This document shows positions 43,844 to 53,450 of a stretch of DNA of 64,000 nucleotides, one piece after another. The stretch comes from an uncultured Bacilli bacterium (lineage in GTDB: Bacteria; Bacillota_I; Bacilli_A; RF39; UBA660): positions 137,063-201,062 of the forward strand of contig CAKOXW010000003.1 in the NCBI GenBank assembly GCA_934130375.1, given 5' to 3'. The position numbers were made by a program, and so were the translations under genes. Below the pieces are notes generated by a model. That model saw nothing but the letters and a program-made list of their open reading frames with translations, did no database searches and was not told the DNA's origin. Numbering within the stretch: position 1 is the first letter of the stretch; every line of letters starts with the position of its first letter.

Positions 43844-46213
43844 ATGTATGATTTAGGAGTTCAATTTCATTTTAATATGGATATGGCAAAGGCTAACAGT
43901 AATGCAATATTAATGGGAAAGAAATATAGAATTACTATTCTTACTGAAAGACTTGTGCGTATTGAATATAGTCCAAGCGGAGTATTTGTTGATAATCCAA
44001 CTGCACTTGCTTTGTGTAGAAATTTTGCTGTGCCAAAATTTGAAGTAAATCAAGATAGTAGATATTTAGAAGTTGAAACTAGTTATTTTAAACTAGCGTA
44101 TACAAAAGAAACACCAATTACAGCATCTAGTCTTAGAATATCTCTTAAAGGAACTGAGGCAATGTGGTATTATGGTTACCCCGAGGTTAAAACATATGAT
44201 GGTACTTTTATGGGATTTGATGAAGGTAAGGAAAGATATAATAAGGGTCTTTATTCAATAGAAGGATTTTGTAGCATAGATAATTCAAATGATTTTATAA
44301 TTGATGAGCATGGAACTTTAACTGGTAAGAAGAATCCTAGTACTGATATATATGTATTTTTGTATAAAGATGATTTTAACCTTGCATTAAAAGATTATTT
44401 TCAGTTAACAGGTAAACCACAACTTTTACCAAGATATGCATTTGGTAATTGTTGGAGTAAGAATTATGCTTATAATGAAGATACATTAAATAGACTATTT
44501 AATAGATTTGAAAAAGAAGAAATACCAATATCATCTTTAATATTAGATAAAGATTGGCACATAACTAATAATAAATTTATAACTGGTTACACATTTAATA
44601 AAGAATTATTTAAAAACCCAGTTAACTTTATAAATACAATGCATCAAAAAGGTATTAGGGTTGGACTTCATATAAACCCTAAGGAAGGAATATATCCTCA
44701 TGAAGCAATGTATCAAAAAGTATGTGAATATATAAAGGTACCAAGCAATAGTGTGATATCTTTCGCACCATTTAATATACAATTTCTAGATATATATTTT
44801 AAGATTTTGTTGCATCCTTTAGAAAGCCAAGGTGTTGATTATTTTTGGTTAGATTATAGTAATAAATCTAGGTTAGAGCAACAATTATTAAATCATTATA
44901 TGTATTTAGATAGTGGTAGATTAGAGAATAAGAGAAATATGCTTATTAGTAGAAATCCTTCTGTTTCTGCTCATAGATATGGAATTATATATACTGGTAG
45001 AAGTATTGTTGGGTTTAATAATTTAAAGAAGTTACCTTATATTTTAAATAATGCTGCTAATATAGGAGTATCTTATGTATCTTCTGATATTGGAGGATTT
45101 ACAGGTGGTATTGAAGATGGTGAATTGTATATAAGATATATTGAGTATGCTTGTTTTTCACCAATATTTAGAATATATGTAGATAGAGGAAGATATTATA
45201 AAAGAGAACCATGGAGATGGGATATAAATACTAGTCAAATAGTTAAGAATTATATGCAGTTAAGACATAGATTAGTACCTTATATTTATTCTGAGGCATA
45301 TAAATATCATATTAATGGTATTCCTCTTGTATACCCACTTTATTTTAATCAAAAAGAATTATATTATGATGCATTTTATAGAGCAGAGTATATGTTTGGG
45401 TCTCAGTTATTAGTATCCCCAATTACAAACCCAAAGGATAAACTTATGAACCGTGTTGTACATAAGATATATCTACCTGATGGTGTATGGTATGATTTTA
45501 AAACAGGTAAGAAGTTCCCAGGTGGTAGAAGTTATGTATCTTTCTATAAAGATGAAGATTATCCTGTATATGCTAAAAGTGGTGCGATAATACCTATGAG
45601 TACTAAGGTAGATAATTCTTTATCACTTCCACAAGAATTAGAAATACATATATTCCCAGGCCTTAATAATTCATATGAATTTATGGAAGACGATGGTGTT
45701 AGTAATTTATATAAAGAGGGTTATTTCTTAAAAACATTAATAGATTATAATTATCAAGCAAATAACTATACTTTAATAATTCGTTCAATAGAAGGTAAGA
45801 GTAATATCGTACCAATAACTAGAGATTATAAGATAAGATTTAGAAATACAAAGAAAACTGATGAAGTTGTTGCTAACTTTAATGGTGTTAATCTAGAAAC
45901 TAATTGTTATGAAGATGAAAATGATTTTATAGTTGAAATTAAAAATGTTAAGACTATTGGACAATTATCTATAAATTGTAAAGGTAAAGCAATAGAAAAT
46001 GATAGTATTAGACTTATAAATGAGGATATAGATTCTATCATTAGTGACCTTGAAGTAGAAACTAAGTTAAAAGATAAGATTGCTAGTATATTATTTAGTA
46101 ATTTAACTATTAAGAAAAAGAGAATACAAATTAAGAAACTAAAAAGAGATAAACTAGATAGTAAGTTTATTAAAATGTTCTTAAGATTACTTGAATATGT
46201 AGAACAAATATAG
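43844..46213 (+). CDS. GH31-family alpha-glucosidase
   Basis: GH31 enzymes hydrolyse alpha-linked glucose or xylose residues, here most likely from maltodextrin-type substrates in the cytosol, as there is no signal peptide. The 789-residue protein has the GH31 layout: N-terminal beta domain, a (beta/alpha)8 barrel with LPRYAFGNCWSKN, the nucleophile segment VDYFWLDYSN (D337), the acid/base segment SSDIGGFTGG, RPW-like region KREPWRWD, LRHRLVPYIYSEAY, and the distal beta domains (FMEDDGVSNLY). The nucleophile is followed by Tyr-Ser-Asn rather than the usual Met-x-Glu, so specificity may differ from typical members. The start is the ATG at 43844 behind GAAGGTG; a GTG at 43835 lies inside that site. 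Confidence 0.88.
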   Translation: MYDLGVQFHFNMDMAKANSNAILMGKKYRITILTERLVRIEYSPSGVFVDNPTALALCRNFAVPKFEVNQDSRYLEVETSYFKLAYTKETPITASSLRISLKGTEAMWYYGYPEVKTYDGTFMGFDEGKERYNKGLYSIEGFCSIDNSNDFIIDEHGTLTGKKNPSTDIYVFLYKDDFNLALKDYFQLTGKPQLLPRYAFGNCWSKNYAYNEDTLNRLFNRFEKEEIPISSLILDKDWHITNNKFITGYTFNKELFKNPVNFINTMHQKGIRVGLHINPKEGIYPHEAMYQKVCEYIKVPSNSVISFAPFNIQFLDIYFKILLHPLESQGVDYFWLDYSNKSRLEQQLLNHYMYLDSGRLENKRNMLISRNPSVSAHRYGIIYTGRSIVGFNNLKKLPYILNNAANIGVSYVSSDIGGFTGGIEDGELYIRYIEYACFSPIFRIYVDRGRYYKREPWRWDINTSQIVKNYMQLRHRLVPYIYSEAYKYHINGIPLVYPLYFNQKELYYDAFYRAEYMFGSQLLVSPITNPKDKLMNRVVHKIYLPDGVWYDFKTGKKFPGGRSYVSFYKDEDYPVYAKSGAIIPMSTKVDNSLSLPQELEIHIFPGLNNSYEFMEDDGVSNLYKEGYFLKTLIDYNYQANNYTLIIRSIEGKSNIVPITRDYKIRFRNTKKTDEVVANFNGVNLETNCYEDENDFIVEIKNVKTIGQLSINCKGKAIENDSIRLINEDIDSIISDLEVETKLKDKIASILFSNLTIKKKRIQIKKLKRDKLDSKFIKMFLRLLEYVEQI

Positions 46214-46234
46214 ATGCTTTATGGCATCTTTTTG
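46212..46234 (+). terminator. Intrinsic terminator of the GH31 gene
   Basis: AGATGC at 46212-46217 pairs with GCATCT at 46224-46229 and continues into T residues. Confidence 0.75.
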
Positions 46235-46260
46235 TGTTATAATTGTTTTAGGTGGTAATT

Positions 46261-46602
46261 ATGCTTATTATTTTAGAAAAGTTGTTAATTAGTTTTGTAA
46301 TTGTTTATTCAATATATATGATTTATTTTTATTTTAGAAATAAAAGTAAGAAGAAGAAAAATAGTTTAATTGAAGTACAATATTTAAAAAGAATATATAA
46401 TATTAATTTAGAATTAATTTCTAGAGATAAAATAGAGAAGCATATTGCTATTATTAATTCAATAATTATTACTATTGATTTATTTATATATTTTAATTTT
46501 AATTCAGTTACTTTAAGCCTTGTTGTTATATTTTTTGTAACTTTTGTATTGATTGCTATATTTTATACTATATTGGGTAATATTTATAGGAAGTATAGAT
46601 GA
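46261..46602 (+). CDS. Small membrane protein upstream of a lipoprotein gene (113 aa)
   Basis: Three hydrophobic segments are visible: residues about 3-24, then after a basic loop (RNKSKKKKN) two adjoining segments about 60-76 and 78-103. The start is the ATG at 46261 behind AGGTGG; a GTG at 46252 lies within that site. The last codons overlap the lipoprotein gene by 4 bp (ATGA-type overlap), so the two products are made together. I do not recognise the family. The pair sits just upstream of cse60 and the spoVA genes, but no clear promoter link is visible. Confidence 0.62.
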   Translation: MLIILEKLLISFVIVYSIYMIYFYFRNKSKKKKNSLIEVQYLKRIYNINLELISRDKIEKHIAIINSIIITIDLFIYFNFNSVTLSLVVIFFVTFVLIAIFYTILGNIYRKYR

Positions 46603-47069
46603 GAATAATTATTATTTTACTTAGTATATTTATTTTAACTGGTTGCAATAATGAAAATGCTAAGGATAAGGAATATCATAGTTATGTAAATATATTAAAA
46701 GAAAGTACTGAGTTTGAAAGTGAGTTACCATTTGATATAAGTATATATTTAAAGAAAGTAAATGATGATGAGGTAACTTATAAAGTTATAATTGATAATC
46801 CAAAGAAGGAACTTAATAATATAGAAGCAATAATAATACATGATAATAAGACTAATGATATTTATCCATCTATTGGTATTTATGATGATAAAGTGTCTTT
46901 GATACCTAATAAAGTTGATAAAGATAATAATATAGTAAAGGGTATTATATTAACTGGATATATACCATATTCTAATGATATAAATAATTTAAAAGTAAGT
47001 TTTAAATTGTTATTTAAGTACACTGATAGTGAGGGTGAACATACTATTATTTATTCGACAAAAAAATAA
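46599..47069 (+). CDS. Small lipoprotein of unknown function (156 aa)
   Basis: The N-terminus is a lipoprotein signal: MR, a hydrophobic core (IIIILLSIFIL) and a lipobox LTGC, so the mature protein begins at Cys about residue 16 and should be diacylglycerol-anchored on the outer face of the membrane. The remaining 140 residues are beta-rich (DISIYLKKVNDDEVTYKVIID; SFKLLFKYTD) and look like a single immunoglobulin-like or lipocalin-like sandwich. Gene overlap (4 bp) with the upstream membrane protein suggests the two work together. No family recognised. Confidence 0.7.
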   Translation: MRIIIILLSIFILTGCNNENAKDKEYHSYVNILKESTEFESELPFDISIYLKKVNDDEVTYKVIIDNPKKELNNIEAIIIHDNKTNDIYPSIGIYDDKVSLIPNKVDKDNNIVKGIILTGYIPYSNDINNLKVSFKLLFKYTDSEGEHTIIYSTKK

Positions 47070-47101
47070 TAAAATCTTTATATAATTAAATTGGTGATTA
47101 T

Positions 47102-47266
47102 ATGAAGGTAAAAGTTATTGATTGTGAACATGAAAAAGATTTAGAAAGTGAGATTAATAGTTTTATTACTGATAAAGAGGTATTTGATATTAAATATGAT
47201 GTTGCGATAGGAATATCAGGTGAAGAACAAATTTATTGTTATACAGCATTAATAATGTATAGATAA
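47102..47266 (+). CDS. cse60: Cse60-like sporulation protein (54 aa)
   Basis: The 54-residue product contains VKVIDCEHEKDLESEIN, DIKYDVAIG and EEQIYCYTALIMY, which matches the layout of the small Bacillus sporulation protein Cse60 (expressed late under sigma-E in B. subtilis; molecular role unknown). The ribosome-binding site GGTGAT lies just before the ATG at 47102. Its position directly upstream of spoVAC-D-E supports the assignment. It is too short for most automatic gene finders, and both ends are clear here. Confidence 0.75.
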   Translation: MKVKVIDCEHEKDLESEINSFITDKEVFDIKYDVAIGISGEEQIYCYTALIMYR

Positions 47267-47281
47267 TTCTATGCATTTTTT

Positions 47282-47312
47282 TGTATAAATTACTTGTTAT
47301 AAACTCATAATA
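47282..47312 (+). promoter_or_regulatory. Possible sigma-G/sigma-F-type promoter of spoVAC-D-E
   Basis: TGTATA at 47282-47287 and CATAATA at 47306-47312 are separated by 18 bases. The boxes agree with forespore promoters in Bacillus (TGNATA and CATNNTA), and no sigma-A promoter is visible. It lies 15 bases before the spoVAC start. A motif judgement only. Confidence 0.5.
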
Positions 47313-47327
47313 AATTTGAGGTGAAAT

Positions 47328-47768
47328 ATGACAAATAAGGAATATTCAAAATTAGTTTCTAAGCATACTCCAAAAGTAGACCATGTAAAAAGTATGTCGC
47401 TTGCATTTTTTGTAGGTGGTTTTATAGGTATGATCGGACAAGGTTTAGTAGATTTATATCATTATATATTTAAATTATCAATAACAAATGCTAAGTCATT
47501 AATGATTGTTACTTTAATATTTATATCTAGTTTGTTAACAGCACTTGGTGTATTTGATAAAGTAGTAGAAAAGGTAAGATGTGGAATAATAGTACCTATT
47601 ACAGGTTTTGCACATGCAATGACTAGTGCAGCACTTGAATATAAACATGAAGGGTTAATCTTAGGAATTGGTTCAAATATATTTAAAATAACTGGTAGTG
47701 TAATACTTTATGGTATTGTATCAGCATATGTTTTTGGACTTATAAGATTATTTGTAATAGGTGGATAA
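47328..47768 (+). CDS. spoVAC: Stage V sporulation protein AC
   Basis: SpoVAC is an inner spore-membrane channel subunit for dipicolinic acid release and uptake. The 146-residue protein opens with YSKLVSKHTPK, the family's characteristic start, and has four hydrophobic helices with the signature GGFIGMIGQGLVDLY. The later FDKVVEKVRCGIIVPITGFAHAMTSAALEYKHEG segment is also typical. The start is the ATG at 47328 behind GAGGTGAAAT. The stop abuts the spoVAD start directly, so the order and coupling match Bacillus and Clostridium spoVA operons. Confidence 0.95.
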   Translation: MTNKEYSKLVSKHTPKVDHVKSMSLAFFVGGFIGMIGQGLVDLYHYIFKLSITNAKSLMIVTLIFISSLLTALGVFDKVVEKVRCGIIVPITGFAHAMTSAALEYKHEGLILGIGSNIFKITGSVILYGIVSAYVFGLIRLFVIGG

Positions 47769-48752
47769 ATGACAATAAAGTTTAATAATATATACATCAA
47801 GGATGTAGCAACTGTTGCTGGTAAGATAGAAAATTCAGGACCAATTAGTAAATATTTTGATAAAACTTATAGTGATTTTTATATGAATGAGAAGACTTTT
47901 GAAGCAGGTGAAGTAAGAATGATTGAGGATAGTGTTTCTATACTTCTTAAGAAAACTAATATGAAAAAGGATGATATTGATTTATTTATTTCAGGAGATT
48001 TAATAAATCAAATTACACCATCTTCTTATGCTGCTTCTTTGCTTGGAATTAATTATATTGGTATGTATGCTGCTTGTGCGACTAGTTGTCTTGAAATAAT
48101 AACAGCAGCGTCTTATTTAAAAAATAGAAATATACATAATTGTATATGTAATGTAAGTGCGAATAATAGTGGTGCGGAAAGACAATATAGAAATCCAGTT
48201 GAGTATGGTACTCCAAAACCTGCAACTACAACTTTTACAGCAACAGGTTCAGCGTCTATTCTTGTTAGTGATAGAGAAAGTGATATAAGGGTTGAGTCTG
48301 CAACAATTGGTAAGGTAGTTGATTATGGTATAAAAGATGTTTATAACATGGGTGCGGCAATGGCTCCTTCTGCTTGTTATACTATTAATAAGCATCTTAC
48401 TGATTTAAAAAGAGATATAAGTTACTATGACTTAGTATTAACAGGTGATTTAGGTAAGTATGGTAAAAGTATTTTAAAAGATTTAATGAAGATTGAGCAT
48501 AATATTGATTTAAAAAATTATGATGATTGTGGATGTATTTTGTATGATATTAATAATCAAAATGTATATGCGGGAGCATCAGGGCCTACTTCTTCTGGTT
48601 TAACCTTGTCATATATAATTTCTAATATGCGTAAGAAGAAATATAAAAGGGTTCTTTTAGTAGCAACTGGTGCGTTAATGTCACCTACAATGATGATGCA
48701 GAAAAATAGTATTCCAGCAATTAGTCATGCTGTTAGTCTGGAGGTTATATGA
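47769..48752 (+). CDS. spoVAD: Stage V sporulation protein AD
   Basis: SpoVAD is the soluble, thiolase-fold dipicolinic acid-binding component of the SpoVA machinery. The 327-residue protein has the thiolase-like pattern: MYAACATSCLEIITAASYL around the former nucleophile region, ANNSGAERQYRNPVEYGTPKP, the TTTFTATGSASILVS strand, the DDCGCILYD segment, ASGPTSSGLTLSYI and LLVATGALMSPTMMMQKNSIPAISHAV at the end. Length and landmarks agree with the family. It starts immediately after the spoVAC stop and overlaps spoVAE by 4 bp. Confidence 0.95.
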   Translation: MTIKFNNIYIKDVATVAGKIENSGPISKYFDKTYSDFYMNEKTFEAGEVRMIEDSVSILLKKTNMKKDDIDLFISGDLINQITPSSYAASLLGINYIGMYAACATSCLEIITAASYLKNRNIHNCICNVSANNSGAERQYRNPVEYGTPKPATTTFTATGSASILVSDRESDIRVESATIGKVVDYGIKDVYNMGAAMAPSACYTINKHLTDLKRDISYYDLVLTGDLGKYGKSILKDLMKIEHNIDLKNYDDCGCILYDINNQNVYAGASGPTSSGLTLSYIISNMRKKKYKRVLLVATGALMSPTMMMQKNSIPAISHAVSLEVI

Positions 48753-49099
48753 TTTATTTATATTCATTTATATTTTGTGGATTTATATGTCTTATTGGAC
48801 AATTAATATTAGATAATACTAAACTTACGCCAGGGCATGTTACTTCTTTATTTGTAGTAATTGGTGCGGGGTTAGATACATTTTCTATTTATGATAAAAT
48901 AATTGATATATTTGGTGCGGGAGCACTTGTACCTATTACTTCATTTGGGCATTCTTTAATACATGGTGCGCTTGATGCATCTCTTGATAATAAATTGCTT
49001 GGTTTATCTCTTGGTATGTTTAAATTAACATCTGTTGGAATAGTATCAGCAGTTATATTTGCATTTTTCTTTGCACTTATATTTAAACCTAAAAATTAG
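48749..49099 (+). CDS. spoVAE: Stage V sporulation protein AE (SpoVAEb type)
   Basis: This is the third SpoVA subunit, a small membrane protein of the dipicolinic acid channel. The 116-residue product has four hydrophobic helices and the family phrases KLTPGHVTSLFVVIGAGLD and GAGALVPITSFGHSLIHGAL. The ATG overlaps the spoVAD stop. Only AC, AD and AE are present in this cluster; spoVAA, AB and AF are absent here, which is the minimal set seen in many clostridia. A terminator follows directly. Confidence 0.93.
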   Translation: MIYLYSFIFCGFICLIGQLILDNTKLTPGHVTSLFVVIGAGLDTFSIYDKIIDIFGAGALVPITSFGHSLIHGALDASLDNKLLGLSLGMFKLTSVGIVSAVIFAFFFALIFKPKN

Positions 49100-49121
49100 C
49101 AACTTACCAGTTGTTTTTTTT
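49100..49121 (+). terminator. Intrinsic terminator of the spoVA operon
   Basis: CAACT at 49100-49104 pairs with AGTTG at 49109-49113 across TACC and runs into eight T residues. Confidence 0.8.
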
Positions 49122-49128
49122 ATTTTTG

Positions 49129-49145
49129 TGTAGTCGTGGGCTTAA
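49129..49145 (+). repeat. Interspersed 17-bp motif, site 2
   Basis: TGTAGTCGTGGGCTTAA lies 8 bases after the spoVA terminator T tract. It differs at one position from the consensus TGTATTCKTGGGCTTAA. The AT-rich sequence that follows (TTTATAAA...TTTATGATA) resembles that behind site 3 at 59068. Confidence 0.75.
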
Positions 49146-49225
49146 TTGTTTTTTATTTCAAATTTATAAAAAAATAATTTAGTAAAATAAGTATTTATGA
49201 TACAATGTAAGTAGAGGTGTAGTAT

Positions 49226-50404
<1,179 letters not shown>

Positions 50405-50406
50405 GA

Positions 50407-50430
50407 ATAGAGACGATTGTCTTTATTTTT
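50407..50430 (+). terminator. Weak intrinsic terminator
   Basis: AGAC-GATT-GTCT at 50411-50422 is followed by an AT-rich tract with T runs. The stem is short; the bidirectional hairpin 50 bp further on probably backs it up. Confidence 0.5.
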
Positions 50431-50470
50431 TATATATAATTTTTGATGTAGAAGATTGTTGTAAAAAAAT

Positions 50471-50496
50471 AAAATGGCTTTTTTTAGCCATTTTTT
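50471..50496. terminator. Bidirectional terminator between the anchored protein and the RNHCP gene
   Basis: AAAATGGCT at 50471-50479 pairs perfectly with AGCCATTTT at 50486-50494. An A-run and T-run flank the stem and the RNHCP stop codon lies in it. Confidence 0.85.
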
Positions 50497-50786
50497 GATA
50501 TTTCTATAATCATATTCATATCGTCATCTTTTGCAACTATGTTTTTATGCTTTTCTTTGCATTTTTCGCATTGGTATAGTATTTTATATGTATCTTTGTA
50601 TTTTTCTATTCCTATAGGTTTTAATAGCCCGCCACACGTATTTAATCTATCTCCTGGGCTAATATCTACGTGCTTTGAGTATAAACAATAAGGACAATGG
50701 TCTCTTGATGAGTAAATTAATGGAAATACTTGTTTATTACAATGTTCACATATAAAAGAATTATCATTTTTTGTAAATAATTTCAT
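50484..50786 (-). CDS. RNHCP-domain zinc-binding protein (100 aa)
   Basis: The RNHCP domain is a small Cys-rich unit of unknown function named after its motif. The protein shows FICEHCNK (first Cys pair), SSRDHCPYCLYSKHVDISPGDR (the RNHCP core, with Asp for Asn), CGG and YQCEKCKEKH (last Cys pair), so it probably binds two zinc ions. At 100 residues it is the complete single-domain type. The start is the ATG at 50786 behind AAGGTGAT; the ORF extension by 20 residues has no ribosome-binding site and overlaps the divergent scpA promoter region. Confidence 0.82.
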   Translation of the reverse strand: MKLFTKNDNSFICEHCNKQVFPLIYSSRDHCPYCLYSKHVDISPGDRLNTCGGLLKPIGIEKYKDTYKILYQCEKCKEKHKNIVAKDDDMNMIIEISKNG

Positions 50787-50840
50787 AAAATCACCTTTAT
50801 AATTATACCACAATAAGTTATAATTGTAGTAGGTGATTAT

Positions 50841-51554
50841 ATGCATTACGAGGTTAAGATAAATGAATTTGAAGGTCCACTTGATTTATTACTTCATTTA
50901 ATAAAAAAATCTAATATTGATATTTATGATATAAGTTTAGTAGAAATAACTAATCAATATTTAGATTATATTAATAAAATGGAAGAATTAAACCTTGATA
51001 TAGCATCTGAGTATCTCGTTTTAGCGTCTGAATTGCTTCAATATAAATCATCTATGTTATTACCTAAAAAGGAAGAAGAGCAAGATGATTATGAAGAGGA
51101 TTTTAAATCTGAGTTAATAAAAAAATTAGTAGATTATAAAAAGTATAAAGAAGTATGTGAGACATTTAAGGTTCTTGAGGAGAATAGAAGTAATTTTTAT
51201 ACTAAAACTCCATCTGATATAAGTTTGTATGGTGAGAAAACTTTAAATAATGATAATGTTACGGTTGATGATTTGATAGATGCGTTTAAGAAGTTTATGG
51301 AAAGACGAGAATTTGAAAAACCATTAAATACCAAGATAACTACAAAGGAGTTATCAGTATCAGATAGAGTTGTTGAGATTAGAAATATACTTAGGAATAA
51401 GAAAAGTGTTAATTTTATGGAGTTATTTACTAGAAGAGATAAGAGTTATGTAGTAGTTACTTTTCTATCTATTTTAGAAATGGCTAAGGATTTAGAGATT
51501 AGTATTGAGCAAGATAATAATTTTAATGATATTATTATTAAATCTTGTAAATAG
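50841..51554 (+). CDS. scpA: Segregation and condensation protein A
   Basis: ScpA is the kleisin that bridges Smc heads in bacterial condensin. The 237-residue product starts with the family sequence KINEFEGPLDLLLHLIKKSNIDIYDI and has ITNQYLDYINKMEELNLDIASEYLVLASELLQYKSSMLLP, followed by an acidic linker and a winged-helix C-terminal region (VNFMELFTRRDKSYVVVTFLSILEMAKDLEISIEQ). The start is the ATG at 50841 behind AGGTGAT. scpB begins 10 bp downstream, so the two condensin accessory subunits are co-expressed as usual. Confidence 0.96.
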   Translation: MHYEVKINEFEGPLDLLLHLIKKSNIDIYDISLVEITNQYLDYINKMEELNLDIASEYLVLASELLQYKSSMLLPKKEEEQDDYEEDFKSELIKKLVDYKKYKEVCETFKVLEENRSNFYTKTPSDISLYGEKTLNNDNVTVDDLIDAFKKFMERREFEKPLNTKITTKELSVSDRVVEIRNILRNKKSVNFMELFTRRDKSYVVVTFLSILEMAKDLEISIEQDNNFNDIIIKSCK

Positions 51555-51564
51555 GGTGGTGTTT

Positions 51565-52128
51565 ATGAATAAGAAAGCAGTTTTAGAAGGTTTATTATTT
51601 GTAGTTGGTGATGAAGGAATTACTATGGATGAGATTATGAATATCTTAGAGATTGATAGTAGTACCGCTAAGGAGTTAGTGATCTCACTAAAAAATGATT
51701 ATTTAAATGAAGATAGGGGACTTAGAATTGATTATTTGGGTAATTCATTAAAATTGACTACTAAGATTGAACATAAAGATTATTATAAGAAATTAATAGA
51801 GGAAAGTAATCATACTTTATCCGCATCAGCACTTGAAACTCTTGCAATAATCGCATATAATGAGCCAATTACAAGAATTGAAGTTGATGAGATAAGAGGT
51901 ATTTCATCTTCTCAAATGATAAGGAAGTTAGTTGCGAAAGGTTTTTTAAAGGAAGCGGGTAGAAAAGATGCTTTAGGTAGACCCATACTTTATAAAACAA
52001 CTGATGAATTTTTAGATTATTTTGGTTTATCTTCTAAGGATGAATTACCTAAAATAGATATGAATACCGAAGAAGATACGAGTGAAACTGATTTATTTCA
52101 ATCAAAATATAAAGAAAATATTGAATAA
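51565..52128 (+). CDS. scpB: Segregation and condensation protein B
   Basis: ScpB dimers bind ScpA in the Smc-ScpAB complex. The 187-residue protein has two winged-helix domains: KKAVLEGLLFVVGDEGITMDEIMNIL, then LSASALETLAIIAYNEPITRIEVDEIRG and FLKEAGRKDALGRPILYKTTDEFLDYFGL, which are highly typical. The start is the ATG at 51565 behind GGGTGG; an upstream in-frame ATG at 51505 would lie inside scpA and add 20 atypical residues. It follows scpA by 10 bp and precedes dnaB. Confidence 0.96.
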   Translation: MNKKAVLEGLLFVVGDEGITMDEIMNILEIDSSTAKELVISLKNDYLNEDRGLRIDYLGNSLKLTTKIEHKDYYKKLIEESNHTLSASALETLAIIAYNEPITRIEVDEIRGISSSQMIRKLVAKGFLKEAGRKDALGRPILYKTTDEFLDYFGLSSKDELPKIDMNTEEDTSETDLFQSKYKENIE

Positions 52129-52168
52129 GTTCAAATATTTAAGTATTATATAATTGTGGGGTGATAAA

Positions 52169-53443
52169 ATGATTGCGAGTATACTACCAGCAGATAGTTA
52201 TGTAGTTATTAATAAGAGTTTATTAAATGAAAATGATAGACTTACTTTAACTATGCTTTATCAACCAATTGTAGGTAGTATGGCAATCACTCTTTACTAT
52301 ACACTTTGGGCAGATTTAGATAAATCTTTAATACTAAGTAAGGAGTATACACATCACCATCTTATGAATAATTTGGGTATCAAGTTAGATGATATTGTAG
52401 TAGCAAGAAGGAAATTAGAAGCAATCGGTCTTATGAAAACATATTATAAAATGGGAAGTATTAATAATTATGTTTATGAATTATATAGTCCTTTGTCTCC
52501 ATCTGAGTTTTTTTCTAATCCAATACTAACTACCTCTTTATTATCTGGTATTGGGAAGCAAGAATATGATTGCTTAGTTAATTACTACAAGGTTCCTAAA
52601 ATTAATTTAAGTGAGTTTGAAAATATTACTGTTCATTTTAGTGATGTTTATACTATGGGTATGTACTCTGAAGATTTAACTGAGAAATCTTTAAGGGAAA
52701 AAGATAAGTTAGATTTAGTTATAGATGATGTTCTTGATTTTGATTATATACAAGCATCTATGCCTAATATTTTAAATGAAAGAGCATTTACTTCTTCTTC
52801 AAGAAAGTTAATTAATCGTATTGCGTACTTATATAATTTTAACAATGATGTAATGATTGATATATTATCTGATAGTATAAATGAAAGAGGAATGTTTAGT
52901 GAGGCGGAGATTAAGAAGAACGCTAAAAACTATTATTCTTTTGTTAATAGTACAACTCCTAAACTTATCTATAAGAAGAAAAGTAATATAGATAGTGGTG
53001 TTAAGAATGCTAAGGATGTGAAAGAAAAATTAATAGATTGTTTTATTAATACTAGTCCTTATGATTTTTTGAAGGCTAAGTATCATGGAGGTAAACCTAC
53101 TAGTAGGGATATTAGTTTAATAGAGGGATTACTTGTTGATCAAAAATTAAATCCGGGTGTTGTTAATGTGCTTATTGATTATGTACTTAGAATTAATGAT
53201 AATAAACTTAGTAAGAATTTTGTTGAAGCAATTGCTAGTCAGTGGAAACTTAACAATATTAATGATGTTGAGGGTGCGATGAGACAGGCTGAAAAAGAGT
53301 ATAGGAAATTAAATAGGGTTAAGGAAACTAGTAAAAAAGAAGTTAATCCATTACCAACATGGTATAAGAAAGATGTTAAAAAACAGACTATGAGTGAAGA
53401 AGAAGTTAAGGAACTTGAAAGTATGTTAAGTGAGTTTAAGTAG
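52169..53443 (+). CDS. dnaB: Replication initiation and membrane attachment protein DnaB (Firmicutes type)
   Basis: In Firmicutes DnaB works with DnaD and DnaI to load the replicative helicase at oriC. The 424-residue product has the N-terminal winged-helix part (LPADSYVVINKSLLNENDRLTLTMLYQPIVGS, a diagnostic segment) and a C-terminal DnaB/DnaD-like helical domain (TSPYDFLKAKYHGGKPTSRDISLIEGLLVDQKLNPGVVNVLIDYVL). The tail ends in an acidic helix. The start is the ATG at 52169 behind GTGGGGTGA; the ATG at 52154 lies upstream of that site. It is followed at 8 bp by dnaI, the classical dnaB-dnaI pair. Confidence 0.93.
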   Translation: MIASILPADSYVVINKSLLNENDRLTLTMLYQPIVGSMAITLYYTLWADLDKSLILSKEYTHHHLMNNLGIKLDDIVVARRKLEAIGLMKTYYKMGSINNYVYELYSPLSPSEFFSNPILTTSLLSGIGKQEYDCLVNYYKVPKINLSEFENITVHFSDVYTMGMYSEDLTEKSLREKDKLDLVIDDVLDFDYIQASMPNILNERAFTSSSRKLINRIAYLYNFNNDVMIDILSDSINERGMFSEAEIKKNAKNYYSFVNSTTPKLIYKKKSNIDSGVKNAKDVKEKLIDCFINTSPYDFLKAKYHGGKPTSRDISLIEGLLVDQKLNPGVVNVLIDYVLRINDNKLSKNFVEAIASQWKLNNINDVEGAMRQAEKEYRKLNRVKETSKKEVNPLPTWYKKDVKKQTMSEEEVKELESMLSEFK

Positions 53444-53450
53444 GTGTTAT

